Shown here piece after piece: positions 9,142 to 18,198 of a stretch of 47,643 nucleotides of DNA (the stretch's first letter is position 1; every line of letters begins with the position of its first letter). The translations under genes were made by a program, and so were the position numbers. A model generated the notes under the pieces. It worked only from the letters and a program-made list of their open reading frames with translations, made no database searches and was not told the origin of the DNA. This DNA comes from Rhodospirillales bacterium (GTDB taxonomy: Bacteria > Pseudomonadota > Alphaproteobacteria > BOG-932 > Roseiterribacteraceae): the NCBI GenBank assembly GCA_028291345.1, contig JAQGIF010000069.1:1-47643 (forward strand). The letters run 5' to 3'.

Positions 9142-10539
9142 CTAGTTTGCGGCTTCCAGCCCCGCCTGCGCGGGGGGGGCAGTCGGCATGTCCTCCGCGG
9201 CGAGTCCTTGCGATGCGAGTTCGCGGACGATCTCGGCATGCTTCGCCTCGTCCAGCGGGAAGCGGACGATCAGCAGTGCCGATAGCGCATGGCCGATGGC
9301 GGGGCCAACCGCGATGATCCATTGCAGCGACGACAGCGCACCAGCCGAATTCGGCTTGCCCGGCAGGAAGCCGAACAGCCCGACTAGCGGCAGCGCGATC
9401 CCGACCGACAGAGCCATAGCGGCGTTGATCGTCACATTGAAGATCGAAAAGAGCAGGCCCGAATGATCCTTGCCGGTCTTCAGCCGTTCCTGGTCGGCGA
9501 CGTCCGACACGATAGAGCGTAGCATCAAATTGCCGGAGCCCTGCGACAGACCCTGCGCAACGGTCAGGCCGATCAGCGGCCAAAGCTGGCCCGGCGAGAG
9601 CAGCAGCAGGCCTAGATTGATTACGATCTGCGTTATTTCGGCGGCGATCAGCGTCCTGTGCTTGCCCAGCCGCCGGCTGATCTGCAGCCAGATCGGCGAA
9701 GCAAACACGCCGAACCCGTACTGGATCAACGGGATGATCAGCATGGCCTTGAGCGGCAGCTGCATATAGGCGGTGACGAAGAAGATCAGCAGAGAGCCGC
9801 GAAACCCCTGGCCCAGCGACACGAAGAAGTCGGACCCGATGACCCGCAGCACTACGCGGTCGGTCGCCAGCAGCCGGATCGCCGGGCCGAGGCCGAGATG
9901 CCGCTTGGCTTCCGGCGCAGGGCGTTCGTGGAAAAACAGCCACAGGATCGGCAGGCCGATAACCAGTGGTGCGATGCTTGCCCAGCCCATGCCAGCGATC
10001 TGACGCGCCAGGTCGGTGACGCCCAGTTGACCCATGGTCAGCGGGATGGCGACCATCGTCACCAGCCCCAGCGACACGACGGTCTGCAGGTAGGTCTGAT
10101 TGCGGGTGCGCTGGTGATATTCGGGCGACAGGCTACCCGCCCAGGCATAGAGCGGCGTCGAAAAAGCCGAGACGCCGAGATAGAGCGCCAACAGGCCGAT
10201 CGTCAGATAAACCCCGCTGATCTGCGCCGGCGGCATGAAAATCATCCATATCGCCACCGCCAATAAGATCCCGCCGCCCGCCACCCAGGGCTTGCGCTGC
10301 CCGAAACGGCTGCGCGTACGGTCGGACAGCAGGCCGATGATCGGGTCGCTGAATGCGTTCCATAGGCGGCACACCATGAAGATGGCGCCGACGAGCCCGA
10401 GCCCTAATCCGAAGCGCTGAGCGTAAAAGGCCGGCAGATAGATCACCACCGCCGTCTGCACGCCGCCGATCGCCAGGCCAGCAATCGAAAAAGCGATCAG
10501 CCGAAGGGCACTGAGATGGGTGTCGCTGTTATTTGACAT
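9142..10539 (-). CDS. MFS transporter, GPH (glycoside-pentoside-hexuronide) cation symporter type
   Basis: A 465-residue inner-membrane protein with about 12 hydrophobic helices. The loop LWNAFSDPIIGLLSDRTRSR and the following FGQRKPW are the GPH/MelB-type signature (N-A-x-x-D-P-x-x-G), and the matching C-terminal half is present. Such carriers take up sugars or related polar compounds with Na+ or H+. It is upstream of the sulfatase on the same strand and downstream of the terminated heme-propeller gene. The substrate is probably a sulfated or glycosylated compound; this is inference from the neighbour. Confidence 0.88.
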   Translation of the reverse strand: MSNNSDTHLSALRLIAFSIAGLAIGGVQTAVVIYLPAFYAQRFGLGLGLVGAIFMVCRLWNAFSDPIIGLLSDRTRSRFGQRKPWVAGGGILLAVAIWMIFMPPAQISGVYLTIGLLALYLGVSAFSTPLYAWAGSLSPEYHQRTRNQTYLQTVVSLGLVTMVAIPLTMGQLGVTDLARQIAGMGWASIAPLVIGLPILWLFFHERPAPEAKRHLGLGPAIRLLATDRVVLRVIGSDFFVSLGQGFRGSLLIFFVTAYMQLPLKAMLIIPLIQYGFGVFASPIWLQISRRLGKHRTLIAAEITQIVINLGLLLLSPGQLWPLIGLTVAQGLSQGSGNLMLRSIVSDVADQERLKTGKDHSGLLFSIFNVTINAAMALSVGIALPLVGLFGFLPGKPNSAGALSSLQWIIAVGPAIGHALSALLIVRFPLDEAKHAEIVRELASQGLAAEDMPTAPPAQAGLEAAN

Positions 10540-10636
10540 GCTGTGTCATGGGGTACTGCGCTCACGAAATCGGCCGATAACGTCGTCCGCTATAGCAGAT
10601 GGCGTGCCGCGATCAAAGGCTGATCGCAAAGGGTAT

Positions 10637-10668
10637 AAAAAAGGCCGCCACCCCGGGGGATGGCGGCC
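10637..10668 (-). terminator. Intrinsic terminator of the heme-c propeller gene
   Basis: On the minus strand GGCCGCCA, a 10-base loop and TGGCGGCC form a perfect 8-bp GC stem followed by six T. It lies 26 bases after the stop of the 10694-12901 gene and before the transporter start, so it separates the two units. Confidence 0.85.
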
Positions 10669-10693
10669 TGATCTTAAAGTCCGTTAGGCCGGA

Positions 10694-12901
10694 TCAGTTG
10701 GCGAGCGGATCGGGACGCATCTGGAACGTGACCAGCTTGCTGTTGTCGCCTTCGCCGTCTTCCTGATGCCACAGGGTGGAGCTGGAATAGGTGGCCGTCA
10801 TTTGACGACCCTTCCATCCGGCCTTCGGATCATTGATCCGGAAGTCCATGCCGCGGGTATAGAAGCCCATCGGATAGGGGACGCGCAGCGTGATCAACTT
10901 GTCGGTTCCGTCCTTCATCGCCAGGACCGAGTCGGAATTGATCGCCGGGAAGAAGTGGGCGTTTTCACCCAGCCCCATCACGTTCGAAAGATCCGGCCAT
11001 TCCGAGTAGACGAAGTCGCCGGTCGCACTCGTGCCGCCGACATGTGGGCTCGGCAGGTCATAGAAGGTCCAGCCTTCCGGGCAATGCTGTCCGGTCGACG
11101 TGGGGCCATTGGTGACCTTGCACTTGTTGCGGTCGAAGCGGCCAATCTGGCCGGACGAGAAGGCCGCCCAAGCCACGCCGTTCTTTTCGTCGATGCCGAC
11201 GCCCCTAATACCGAAGGCTTTGTACTTGCCGTCAACTTTCGGCGGCTCGTAGAACTCCGTCTTGCAGGTCTCGGGCGGGTTCTTGCCCGGGATCATGTGG
11301 ACGATGCCCGATGGGACATAGGGCACGTAGCCCGCCGACCAGACGGTGCCGTCCTTGGCGGTGGACAGGCCATAGAGATAGGTGTTGAGCACCGTATCTT
11401 TGGTCGCATCCAGCTTGGCCTTCATCTCTTCGGCTTTCTTGCCGGCTTCCTGAGAGTTGCCGCCACCTTCTTCACCCGACACGCCTTGCAGGTTGAAGGT
11501 CGGCGGATTCCACTTGGTCTTGTCCTGGTCGATCTTGCCGTCGCCGCTGGTGTCGAGCACCATCGGGCACCAGCCGGTCGCCTTCTTCGCGTCGTGGGTT
11601 TCGTCCCACACCTTAGTATTGATCCACGACACCACACCGGTGTCGCCGCTCATATACAGGATGTTTTCCTTGTCGAAGGTGAAGCCGGAATGGTTCCCGC
11701 CGGTGCACATGCCGATGACGGTGACCTTCTTGGTTGCCGGATCGTAGACCGGAAGCGCGGACATCTTCTTATAGGGAAGCGGGAACAGCTTCGATGACGG
11801 GGTCGAGCCGTCGCTGCACCAGCTCTCGACGTCGCCTTCGCGATAGATCGAGGGCATCCATACGCGGCCCTTGCCGTCGATTTCGTCGGCATGGACACCG
11901 GCGTCGGGATTATGTGGGTCGCCCTTCATGCTGGGAATCTCGATCGTGCTGACCTTATGGGTCACCGGATCGAGTACTTCCAGCGTGCCGCCCAGCGTAC
12001 CCATGCCATAGATCGGGCCGTTGGCGTTCACGGTTGGGTTGCGGCGATCGCTGGATGCCTGGTCATGTATGAAGTGGCCCTGACCCCAATCCTGGATCGT
12101 GAGCACGACATTGCGCTCAAGACCTTCCGGACGCGGCGGCACCGGCGGCAGCTCACCGCCCGCGATACGCGTGGTCCAGTCGGCATACATCTTCAGGCCG
12201 CGTTCCTTGCCGAAATGCGCCATATTGTTCTGCATCTGGCTGGCCAGGCTTTTGCCGTTATTGCCGATCGCGATGTCGCCGTCGGCGCGGGCCATTTGAA
12301 TGCGCTGGCCCCAGCCTTCGACGGCCGGTCCGGGCGCCAGCAAAACGCGGGTAGTCTTGTCACCCAGCTGGTGACAGAACATGCACTGCTCTTTCATGTT
12401 CTCGAGCCAATGCTGCTGCGTCACCATCGTCGGCGAAATGCCGTTGCCGGCGGCGCCGGTGCCCGGGAATTCGCTCTCTGCCGGCGGATGCAGCATCGAA
12501 TACCAGAAGCTGGCGGGATAGTACTCGGCGGCGTCTTTCGCGCTCGGCGCGACTTTCGCTGTTAGATCGGTCTTGTTGCCGGGTTCGACATTGACCGGGT
12601 CGGAATCGACCAGACCATAGCCGCGCACCCAAACCTTGTATTTCGCCTTCGGCAGGTCGGGCAGCACGTACTGGCCCTTATCGTCGGTCACGACGATTTT
12701 GATATAGCGCGTCGGCAGGTCTTTCGTTTCCGCGATGACCCAGACGCCGGCTTCGGGGCCCTTGGCGCTGGTGACAGTGCCGCCGATATCGTCGCCGTCG
12801 ATCTTGACGGCATCGGCCGCGGCATAGGCCTGCGGCGTGGCGGCAGCGGCCGCCATCAAAAATGTCGACGCAAACAGCGCCGCGATCAATTGCTTTCTCA
12901 T
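10694..12901 (-). CDS. Secreted heme-c beta-propeller-like protein with carboxypeptidase-regulatory-like N-terminal domain (copy A)
   Basis: A 735-residue exported protein with the signal peptide MRKQLIAALFASTFLMAAAA ending near QAYA. Residues about 35-105 form a carboxypeptidase-regulatory-like beta-sandwich (VTDDKGQYVLPDLP, KVWVRGYGLVDS). A single heme-c motif C-M-F-C-H sits at Cys173-His177. The rest has repeated G-x-V-W-M/A and GVGIDEKNGVAWAAFSSGQ strands, as in streptogramin-lyase-like (Vgb) propellers. A DTSGDGKIDQD loop near residue 450 looks like an EF-hand or dockerin calcium loop. It is paralogous over its full length to the 22031 gene. The start is set by GGGGAGG before MRKQ; the frame open to 13171 is not used. 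The product is periplasmic; electron transfer with the nearby quinoprotein is inferred. Confidence 0.85.
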   Translation of the reverse strand: MRKQLIAALFASTFLMAAAAATPQAYAAADAVKIDGDDIGGTVTSAKGPEAGVWVIAETKDLPTRYIKIVVTDDKGQYVLPDLPKAKYKVWVRGYGLVDSDPVNVEPGNKTDLTAKVAPSAKDAAEYYPASFWYSMLHPPAESEFPGTGAAGNGISPTMVTQQHWLENMKEQCMFCHQLGDKTTRVLLAPGPAVEGWGQRIQMARADGDIAIGNNGKSLASQMQNNMAHFGKERGLKMYADWTTRIAGGELPPVPPRPEGLERNVVLTIQDWGQGHFIHDQASSDRRNPTVNANGPIYGMGTLGGTLEVLDPVTHKVSTIEIPSMKGDPHNPDAGVHADEIDGKGRVWMPSIYREGDVESWCSDGSTPSSKLFPLPYKKMSALPVYDPATKKVTVIGMCTGGNHSGFTFDKENILYMSGDTGVVSWINTKVWDETHDAKKATGWCPMVLDTSGDGKIDQDKTKWNPPTFNLQGVSGEEGGGNSQEAGKKAEEMKAKLDATKDTVLNTYLYGLSTAKDGTVWSAGYVPYVPSGIVHMIPGKNPPETCKTEFYEPPKVDGKYKAFGIRGVGIDEKNGVAWAAFSSGQIGRFDRNKCKVTNGPTSTGQHCPEGWTFYDLPSPHVGGTSATGDFVYSEWPDLSNVMGLGENAHFFPAINSDSVLAMKDGTDKLITLRVPYPMGFYTRGMDFRINDPKAGWKGRQMTATYSSSTLWHQEDGEGDNSKLVTFQMRPDPLAN

Positions 12902-13006
12902 CCATATCCTCCCCAAAGATTGCGACGACATATATCCTGCTTTAGCCCGCGAGGCTACACCCAGTTGCATCATCATGTGGCGACATTGCGTATGATCGTT
13001 TGCCAA

Positions 13007-13025
13007 TGTGCGCCGAGGGCGCACA
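13007..13025. promoter_or_regulatory. Perfect inverted repeat in the divergent promoter region
   Basis: TGTGCGCC-GAG-GGCGCACA, with 8-bp arms and a 3-base centre, lies between the divergent heme-propeller gene (start 12901) and the MBL gene. There is no T-tract, so an operator is more likely than a terminator. The binding protein is unknown. Confidence 0.45.
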
Positions 13026-13158
13026 GCGTGTAATATTGTCCGGTTGCCGGTGCGCTCTTCTATATGAGCCGCGGTTAGTCGGGCAATGCCATATTGGCGG
13101 CACCAATCGAGTTGGTTCGATGGCGGTAGATTCGATGGCAGTAAAAAGAGTAGCGCGC

Positions 13159-14112
13159 ATGGGCAAGACACCCCCGAAGATAATGGCGATCGGGCGAGAG
13201 GGGCCTCGGATGCTGGGGCCGGGCGAGGGCGCCTATGCCGAGGTCGCTCTCACCGCGTCTCAGGGAGCCGGATCCGCATCCTATGAAATCGTGCCGGGCG
13301 TATCGACCCGCCTGACCGGGGATGTCCGGCGCCTGACCGCCGCCAATCCAGGGTTCATGACCGGCCCTGGTACCAACACCTATCTTGTCGGCGCCCCGAA
13401 CGGCGACATCGCGGTGATCGATCCCGGCCCGGCGCGGGACGACCATATCGAGACGCTGCTCGAGGCCGGCGGCCGCATTCGCTGGATCTTCGTCACCCAT
13501 ACCCATCCCGACCATTCGCCGGCCGCGTCCCTGCTCAAGGAAAAGACCGGGGCGACGGTGATCGGGCTTATCCCGCCGCAGGGCGAACATCAGGACCAGA
13601 CCTTCCGGCCCGATATCGTCCCCGCCGCCGGAGAACGCTTCCCCTTGCCGGGATACACGCTCAGGGCGATTCACACGCCCGGCCACGCCTCGAACCATGT
13701 GTGCTATTTGCTGGAAGAGGACCGGCTGCTTTTTACCGGCGACCACGTTATGCAGGGCTCAACAGTGGTCATCAATCCGCCCGACGGGTCGATGACCGCC
13801 TATATCGGTTCGCTGCGCATGCTGCAGGGAATGGGGATAGAATATTTTGCGCCGGGACATGGCTTTCTGATCGGCGCGCCCGACGACATGATTGAACTGC
13901 TGGTTCGGCACCGTCTGGTTCGCGAAATCAAAAGCCTCAATGCGGTGAAATCTCTCGGGAGCGCGACGTTGGAGGCACTGACGCCCGTCGTCTATGACGA
14001 CGTTCCCCCCTTTAAGCATCCCTGGGCCGCGCGCTCGCTGCTGGCTCACCTGCTCAAGCTGCGGACCGACGGCGCTGTCATTGAGAAGGAGGGGCTCTGG
14101 CGCGCCGTCTGA
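13159..14112 (+). CDS. MBL-fold metallohydrolase (LACTB2/glyoxalase-II-like)
   Basis: A hydrolase of about 317 residues with the metallo-beta-lactamase motif T-H-T-H-P-D-H-S, the later His of IHTPGHASNH, the bridging Asp of LLFTGDHVM, and the terminal His of FAPGHGFL: the complete dinuclear zinc site. The C-terminal part has the winged-helix-like tail of the LACTB2 group (KHPWAARSLLAHLLKL). The core starts at YEIVPGVSTRLTGD. The exact start is unsure: ATGs at 13120, 13135 and 13159 are in frame and none has a strong ribosome-binding site. It is divergent from the heme-propeller gene. The substrate is unknown, perhaps a thioester, lactone or nucleic acid. Confidence 0.85.
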   Translation: MGKTPPKIMAIGREGPRMLGPGEGAYAEVALTASQGAGSASYEIVPGVSTRLTGDVRRLTAANPGFMTGPGTNTYLVGAPNGDIAVIDPGPARDDHIETLLEAGGRIRWIFVTHTHPDHSPAASLLKEKTGATVIGLIPPQGEHQDQTFRPDIVPAAGERFPLPGYTLRAIHTPGHASNHVCYLLEEDRLLFTGDHVMQGSTVVINPPDGSMTAYIGSLRMLQGMGIEYFAPGHGFLIGAPDDMIELLVRHRLVREIKSLNAVKSLGSATLEALTPVVYDDVPPFKHPWAARSLLAHLLKLRTDGAVIEKEGLWRAV

Positions 14113-14144
14113 CGATGCCGATCGGCAGACCGGCCGCTGGGAGC

Positions 14145-14912
14145 TTATTTACGCGAGGCGCGGACGCGGCGAACGGTTGGCGGCGCGGCGCCTTCCGCCG
14201 GGGATGGCGACAGGTTTTCGGCGAGCGCCTTTAGCCGCGCCAGGCCGCTTTCGATCTGCCGAATCGGCTCGCGGATCATGTTCGCCTGATTGATGCCTTC
14301 GTTGGCGAGGCCGCGATAGACGAGATCTGTGATCGAATCAGCGGTTTCGTCGGGTGAGAAATCGCCCTCTCCGCGCAGAAACGCAAACGCGTAATGCTCT
14401 ACCCCGCCATAGATCATGGCTCGGATCACGGCGCCCGGCACATCGCTGCGAAACTCTCCCGTTGCAATAGCGTCGTTGATGATGCCCAGGGTCCGCCGCG
14501 TATAATTCCGGTTCAATTCAAAAATCGCCGTAGCGCGATATTCCGGGCCGGGTCGAATTTCTTCTACGATTAGTTTCGTTATCTCGGGCTCTTCATGGAT
14601 GACATTGAGATGTCCCCAGATCATGAACCGCAGCCTGTTCCAGGTTCCGATAATGGATTCCAGACGATGATCGTAGTCGCCGATCAGGCCGCTATACCAT
14701 TGCTCGACGGTCTTGATCAGCAGGTCGCGTTTGGTCGGGAAATAATGGAACACGCTGCCTTCGACGACGCCGGCGCGCTCGGCGATTTCGCTGACCAGCG
14801 TATCGGTATAGCCCTTTTCGCAAAACACGAGGCGGGCGTGTTTCAGTATGTCGGCCGCGCGCTCCTCACGCGATAGTCGGCTGCCTTCCCGATGGGCGGG
14901 TTTCCTATACAT
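14145..14912 (-). CDS. TetR/AcrR-family transcriptional regulator
   Basis: A 255-residue regulator. The N-terminal HTH is clear: SREERAADILKHARLVF, then YTDTLVSEIAERAGVVEG-SVFHYFPTKRDLL, the most conserved part of the family. The ligand-binding domain follows, and the C-terminus is an unusually long Ala/Pro/Arg tail (about 30 residues). It is divergent from the TonB-OmpA receptor with a 392-base spacer that holds a perfect TGTCTAGACA palindrome, so it is the natural candidate regulator of that receptor. The effector is unknown, perhaps an acyl-CoA or a hydrophobic substrate. The ribosome-binding site is weak. Confidence 0.9.
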   Translation of the reverse strand: MYRKPAHREGSRLSREERAADILKHARLVFCEKGYTDTLVSEIAERAGVVEGSVFHYFPTKRDLLIKTVEQWYSGLIGDYDHRLESIIGTWNRLRFMIWGHLNVIHEEPEITKLIVEEIRPGPEYRATAIFELNRNYTRRTLGIINDAIATGEFRSDVPGAVIRAMIYGGVEHYAFAFLRGEGDFSPDETADSITDLVYRGLANEGINQANMIREPIRQIESGLARLKALAENLSPSPAEGAAPPTVRRVRASRK

Positions 14913-15304
14913 TCTCGAAATACATCAAATATTGGAAATTCATTAATATTATCCGCTCTCTGTTGCAGAACGCGCTTGAAGAAAATCAAACGCGAAATGC
15001 AAATTCGGTCGGCCCGCCACTAGGAGCAGCATGGCGGGGAGTGGGGTGTCAAGAACCGTTATAATTCGTGGGTGAGGCGTACGAAGAGCCAAGGCAGATG
15101 ACTTTTTTGCAACAGTGAGGCGCCTGAAACCAAAATATATAAAAGATTGTCTAGACAGATTGAGGCTGACTTAATTAGTGTGAGTCCCAGGGTGATTGAA
15201 AACGCCCATGGAAACGGGGAGGACTTCGATCGGGTGCAGTGCCGATTTGCTTCCCCTTACAAAGCCCGGCAGCTCGTTGCCGAAAATGATTTTTGGGGGA
15301 TGTA
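14913..15304. other. 392-base divergent intergenic region between tetR-like and TonB-OmpA genes
   Basis: It is more AT-rich than its surroundings. It holds AATATT repeats beside the tetR-like start (near 14938-14958), a perfect TATAAT at 15060-15065 without a convincing -35 box, a TATATA at 15136-15141, and the palindrome TGTCTAGACA directly after that. A GGGGGA ribosome-binding site precedes the receptor ATG. No small gene is seen. Confidence 0.5.
15148..15157. promoter_or_regulatory. Candidate TetR operator TGTCTAGACA
   Basis: A perfect 10-bp palindrome sits seven bases after TATATA, where a transcription start would be expected for the receptor gene, and between it and the divergent TetR gene. 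Its position suits a repressor site. Binding is inference; the site was not seen elsewhere in the window by eye. Confidence 0.5.
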
Positions 15305-18109
15305 ATGAACGCTCGTTATCTGGCTGCATTGGCAGCCACTGCCAGCACCCTAACCATAGCCCATACACTGCCTGTCAGTGCTCAAATCGCGGCGCAGGCG
15401 TCGGCATCTTCGAGCACCGGTCTCGAAGAAGTCATCGTGACCGCGCGCCGCAAGGAAGAAAAGGCGCAGACGGTTCCGATCACGATTACCAGCTTTACCC
15501 AGGCGGCGCTGGACCAGCAGGAAATTCACGCGCCGAACGACCTGAACAAGGTCGTGCCGGCCATTCAGCTTTGTTGTAACCGCGGCGCGGTGTCCTTTGC
15601 CTGGATCCGCGGCATTCCCGGCGTCATCGGCTATTTCAACCAGCTCCCGACCATCGCCGGCGCTGCCAACCCGAGCGGCCTCAACGGCAGCGCGTTCTAT
15701 TTTGATCTGGGCAGTCTTCAGGTTCTGAAGGGGCCGCAGGGTACATTGTTCGGCATCAGCACGAACGGCGGTGCGATTCTGTTTGAATCGAAGAAGCCGG
15801 TCAATGATTTCGAAGGCTATGTGCAGGCCGGCGGCGGGAATTACGGCCATACCGAATTCGAGGGTGTGATCAACATCCCGATCGTCGACGACAAGTTGCT
15901 GTTGCGCGCCGGCGGACAATTCCAGACCACCGATGGTTATGTCCACGACCAGCGGAACAACCGAGACTTCTATGACGAAACATACGGTGTAGGCCGCGTG
16001 TCGATTACGGCGCGACCGACCGATGAGATCCAGAATGATCTCGTTGTTAACTATCTGCGCAGCCACAATCACAGCACAGCTTTCGTCTGGACGGCGCTTC
16101 GGCCCGCGCCGGCGGGCGTTGCCCTGGCGATTTTCGGAAGAGCGCCATATGTCGACGCAAACGGCGTGACGGAGACCGGCATTCTCAATGCCTTCAATCA
16201 GCAGCTGGCACTGGGCAAGTATGCGATCGTCGGTTCGGACGCCAGCGGCTCGACCTATTCCAATATTGCCCAGCTGAATGTCACGAACACGACGTCCTGG
16301 GATATCAGCGACAACCTGACCATCAAAAACATCGCGGGTTACCAGCAGTTCGAGGTCGCCTCCCGGACCGACACCGACGGGACGCCATTCAACATCCTGG
16401 ACGGCTTTACACAAGTGTCGGCGACGGCGCGGACGACCAATCTAGGGGCAAATAACCAACTCAGTCCGTTCGCAGGTCAGGTGTTGCCGACCATTCAAAA
16501 GACGCCGAACGTCTCGTATGTCGAGGAGCTGCAGTTGTTGGGCAAAGCCTTCAACGACCGCCTCTCATTTACGATCGGCACGTTCAACCAGTATGGCGCG
16601 CTGCGGTCTCCGAATATTCCATCCTTCACCTCTTCGGCCGGAAGCGTGTCGGGTGCTGCGGGCATCGTCTATTATTCGAACCGCTCCAATGCCGTTTATG
16701 CGCAGGGCACTTACGATCTTTCAGATTACGTCGAAGGGCTGAGTTTCACGGGCGGCTATCGCTACAACTGGGATAAGAAAGAGTTTCGTCAGGACAGCTA
16801 TAGCCCCACCAACCCCAACCCGGCCAATTTTTCGCAGCACGCGTTGACAAGCTCGGTCGGGCTGGTCGGTCACTTCCATGCACCGACCTACACGTTGAAC
16901 CTGTCTTATCAGTTCACCCCGACGACGATGTTCTATGTGACGGACAGCAAGGGCTATACGACGGGCGGCTTCAACATCAATGGCGCCGCTGGCCTGCAGA
17001 TGTATCAGCCGGAAATGCTGGACAATGTCGAAATCGGCGTGAAATCCGATTGGAATTTCATGGGCATCAAGGCTCGTACCAACGTGGCCGCGTATCACGG
17101 CACTTATGATAACGTCCAAACCCAGCTCCCGGTTGTGATCCCCGGGACGTCGACGTTCCAGGTTATCACCTCCAATGCAGCCTCGGCGCATATCGATGGT
17201 GTCGAGACCGAGATTACTATCGTCCCGACCGACTCGCTCGAATTGGGTGCTCAGGTCGCTTATGGCCACGACGTGTACGACACCTATCTTGTCGCGACGA
17301 CGGCGGGGACCTTAAACATGAATAATACGCCGTTCACGTCGAATCCGTTGTTCAGCGGTAACGTCCGTCTCGGTTACCATCTGCCGATCGACGAGGCGTA
17401 TGGCGACATAAGCTTCCATGCCGTCCTGTCGTATCAGACCCATCAGAGCACGACGCCCTCGCTACCGCGCCTACCGACCTACGACACGCCCGGTTTCGAA
17501 AATCTGGACTTGAACTTGGACTGGAAGAATATCTGGGGACATCAGGGCGTCAGCGGGACATTGTATGGGACGAACGTTACCGGCAATGTCAGGACCAACG
17601 GCCCGTTCCAGGTTTACTCGGCGCTTGGCCTTTTCGGAATCGCGCCGAAGGCTCCACCAATGTACGGCGTCCGTCTTCGCTATGAGTTCGGGGGTCCCGG
17701 CGAGGAAACGGCAACCGCCGCGGCCTACTCCCCGCCGCCGGCAGTCGCCCCGGCTCCGGCGGTGGCAAAGAATTACCTGATATTCTTCGATTTCAACAAG
17801 TCGGACCTGACCCCGCAGGCGCTGACTATCGTCGACCAGGCGGCGCATAATGCCGGCTCAGTGCACGTGACCAAGCTGGAAGTGACCGGCCACACCGATA
17901 CGGTCGGTTCCGATGCCTACAACATGCGCCTCAGCCGTCGTCGCGCGGAGTCGGTCGCGGCCCAGCTTGAGAAGGACGGCATCCCGTCATCCGAGATCGA
18001 GATCTACGCCAAGGGCAAGCGCGACCTTCTGGTCCCGACGGCCGACGGGGTAAGAGAGCCGCAGAACCGCCGCGTTCAAATTGTCTATTCGGGAGGCCCG
18101 ACCTCCTGA
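15305..18109 (+). CDS. TonB-dependent outer-membrane receptor fused to a C-terminal OmpA-like domain
   Basis: A 934-residue protein with signal peptide MNARYLAALAATASTLTIA. It has a TonB box/plug start EEVIVTARRKEEKAQTVPI, plug motifs LQVLKGPQGTLFG and STNGGAILFESKKPV, and then a 22-strand-type barrel rich in aromatic-ended strands, ending YGVRLRYEFGG near residue 797. A Pro/Ala linker (PPPAVAPAPAVA) leads to an OmpA peptidoglycan-binding domain from about residue 820: YLIFFDFNKSDLTP, VTGHTDTVGSDAYN, RLSRRRAESVA and NRRVQIVY. The Asp and Arg that bind diaminopimelate in this family are kept. A barrel whose last strand ends in the periplasm could thus be anchored to the cell wall. The start has GGGGGA. 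It is divergent from a TetR gene. The substrate is unknown. Confidence 0.92.
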   Translation: MNARYLAALAATASTLTIAHTLPVSAQIAAQASASSSTGLEEVIVTARRKEEKAQTVPITITSFTQAALDQQEIHAPNDLNKVVPAIQLCCNRGAVSFAWIRGIPGVIGYFNQLPTIAGAANPSGLNGSAFYFDLGSLQVLKGPQGTLFGISTNGGAILFESKKPVNDFEGYVQAGGGNYGHTEFEGVINIPIVDDKLLLRAGGQFQTTDGYVHDQRNNRDFYDETYGVGRVSITARPTDEIQNDLVVNYLRSHNHSTAFVWTALRPAPAGVALAIFGRAPYVDANGVTETGILNAFNQQLALGKYAIVGSDASGSTYSNIAQLNVTNTTSWDISDNLTIKNIAGYQQFEVASRTDTDGTPFNILDGFTQVSATARTTNLGANNQLSPFAGQVLPTIQKTPNVSYVEELQLLGKAFNDRLSFTIGTFNQYGALRSPNIPSFTSSAGSVSGAAGIVYYSNRSNAVYAQGTYDLSDYVEGLSFTGGYRYNWDKKEFRQDSYSPTNPNPANFSQHALTSSVGLVGHFHAPTYTLNLSYQFTPTTMFYVTDSKGYTTGGFNINGAAGLQMYQPEMLDNVEIGVKSDWNFMGIKARTNVAAYHGTYDNVQTQLPVVIPGTSTFQVITSNAASAHIDGVETEITIVPTDSLELGAQVAYGHDVYDTYLVATTAGTLNMNNTPFTSNPLFSGNVRLGYHLPIDEAYGDISFHAVLSYQTHQSTTPSLPRLPTYDTPGFENLDLNLDWKNIWGHQGVSGTLYGTNVTGNVRTNGPFQVYSALGLFGIAPKAPPMYGVRLRYEFGGPGEETATAAAYSPPPAVAPAPAVAKNYLIFFDFNKSDLTPQALTIVDQAAHNAGSVHVTKLEVTGHTDTVGSDAYNMRLSRRRAESVAAQLEKDGIPSSEIEIYAKGKRDLLVPTADGVREPQNRRVQIVYSGGPTS

Positions 18110-18160
18110 TTGCAGCCGAGGGACGGCGCAAGCCCAACCCTCGACAGTGATTGACTGATG

Positions 18161-18196
18161 CTCGGCGGATGAGAGATCATTCGCCGAGTTTTTATT
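18161..18196 (+). terminator. Intrinsic terminator after the TonB-OmpA gene
   Basis: CTCGGCG (18161-18167) pairs with CGCCGAG (18182-18188), and ATG/CAT pairs extend the stem inward around an AGAGAT loop. TTTTTATTTG follows. It ends three bases before the probable ATG of the next gene. Confidence 0.85.
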
Positions 18197-18198
18197 TG

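Noticed and set aside
12902..13171. N-terminal extension of heme-propeller copy A to 13171
   Set aside because: The extension has no ribosome-binding site, puts ~90 extra residues before a perfect signal peptide, and overlaps the MBL promoter region.
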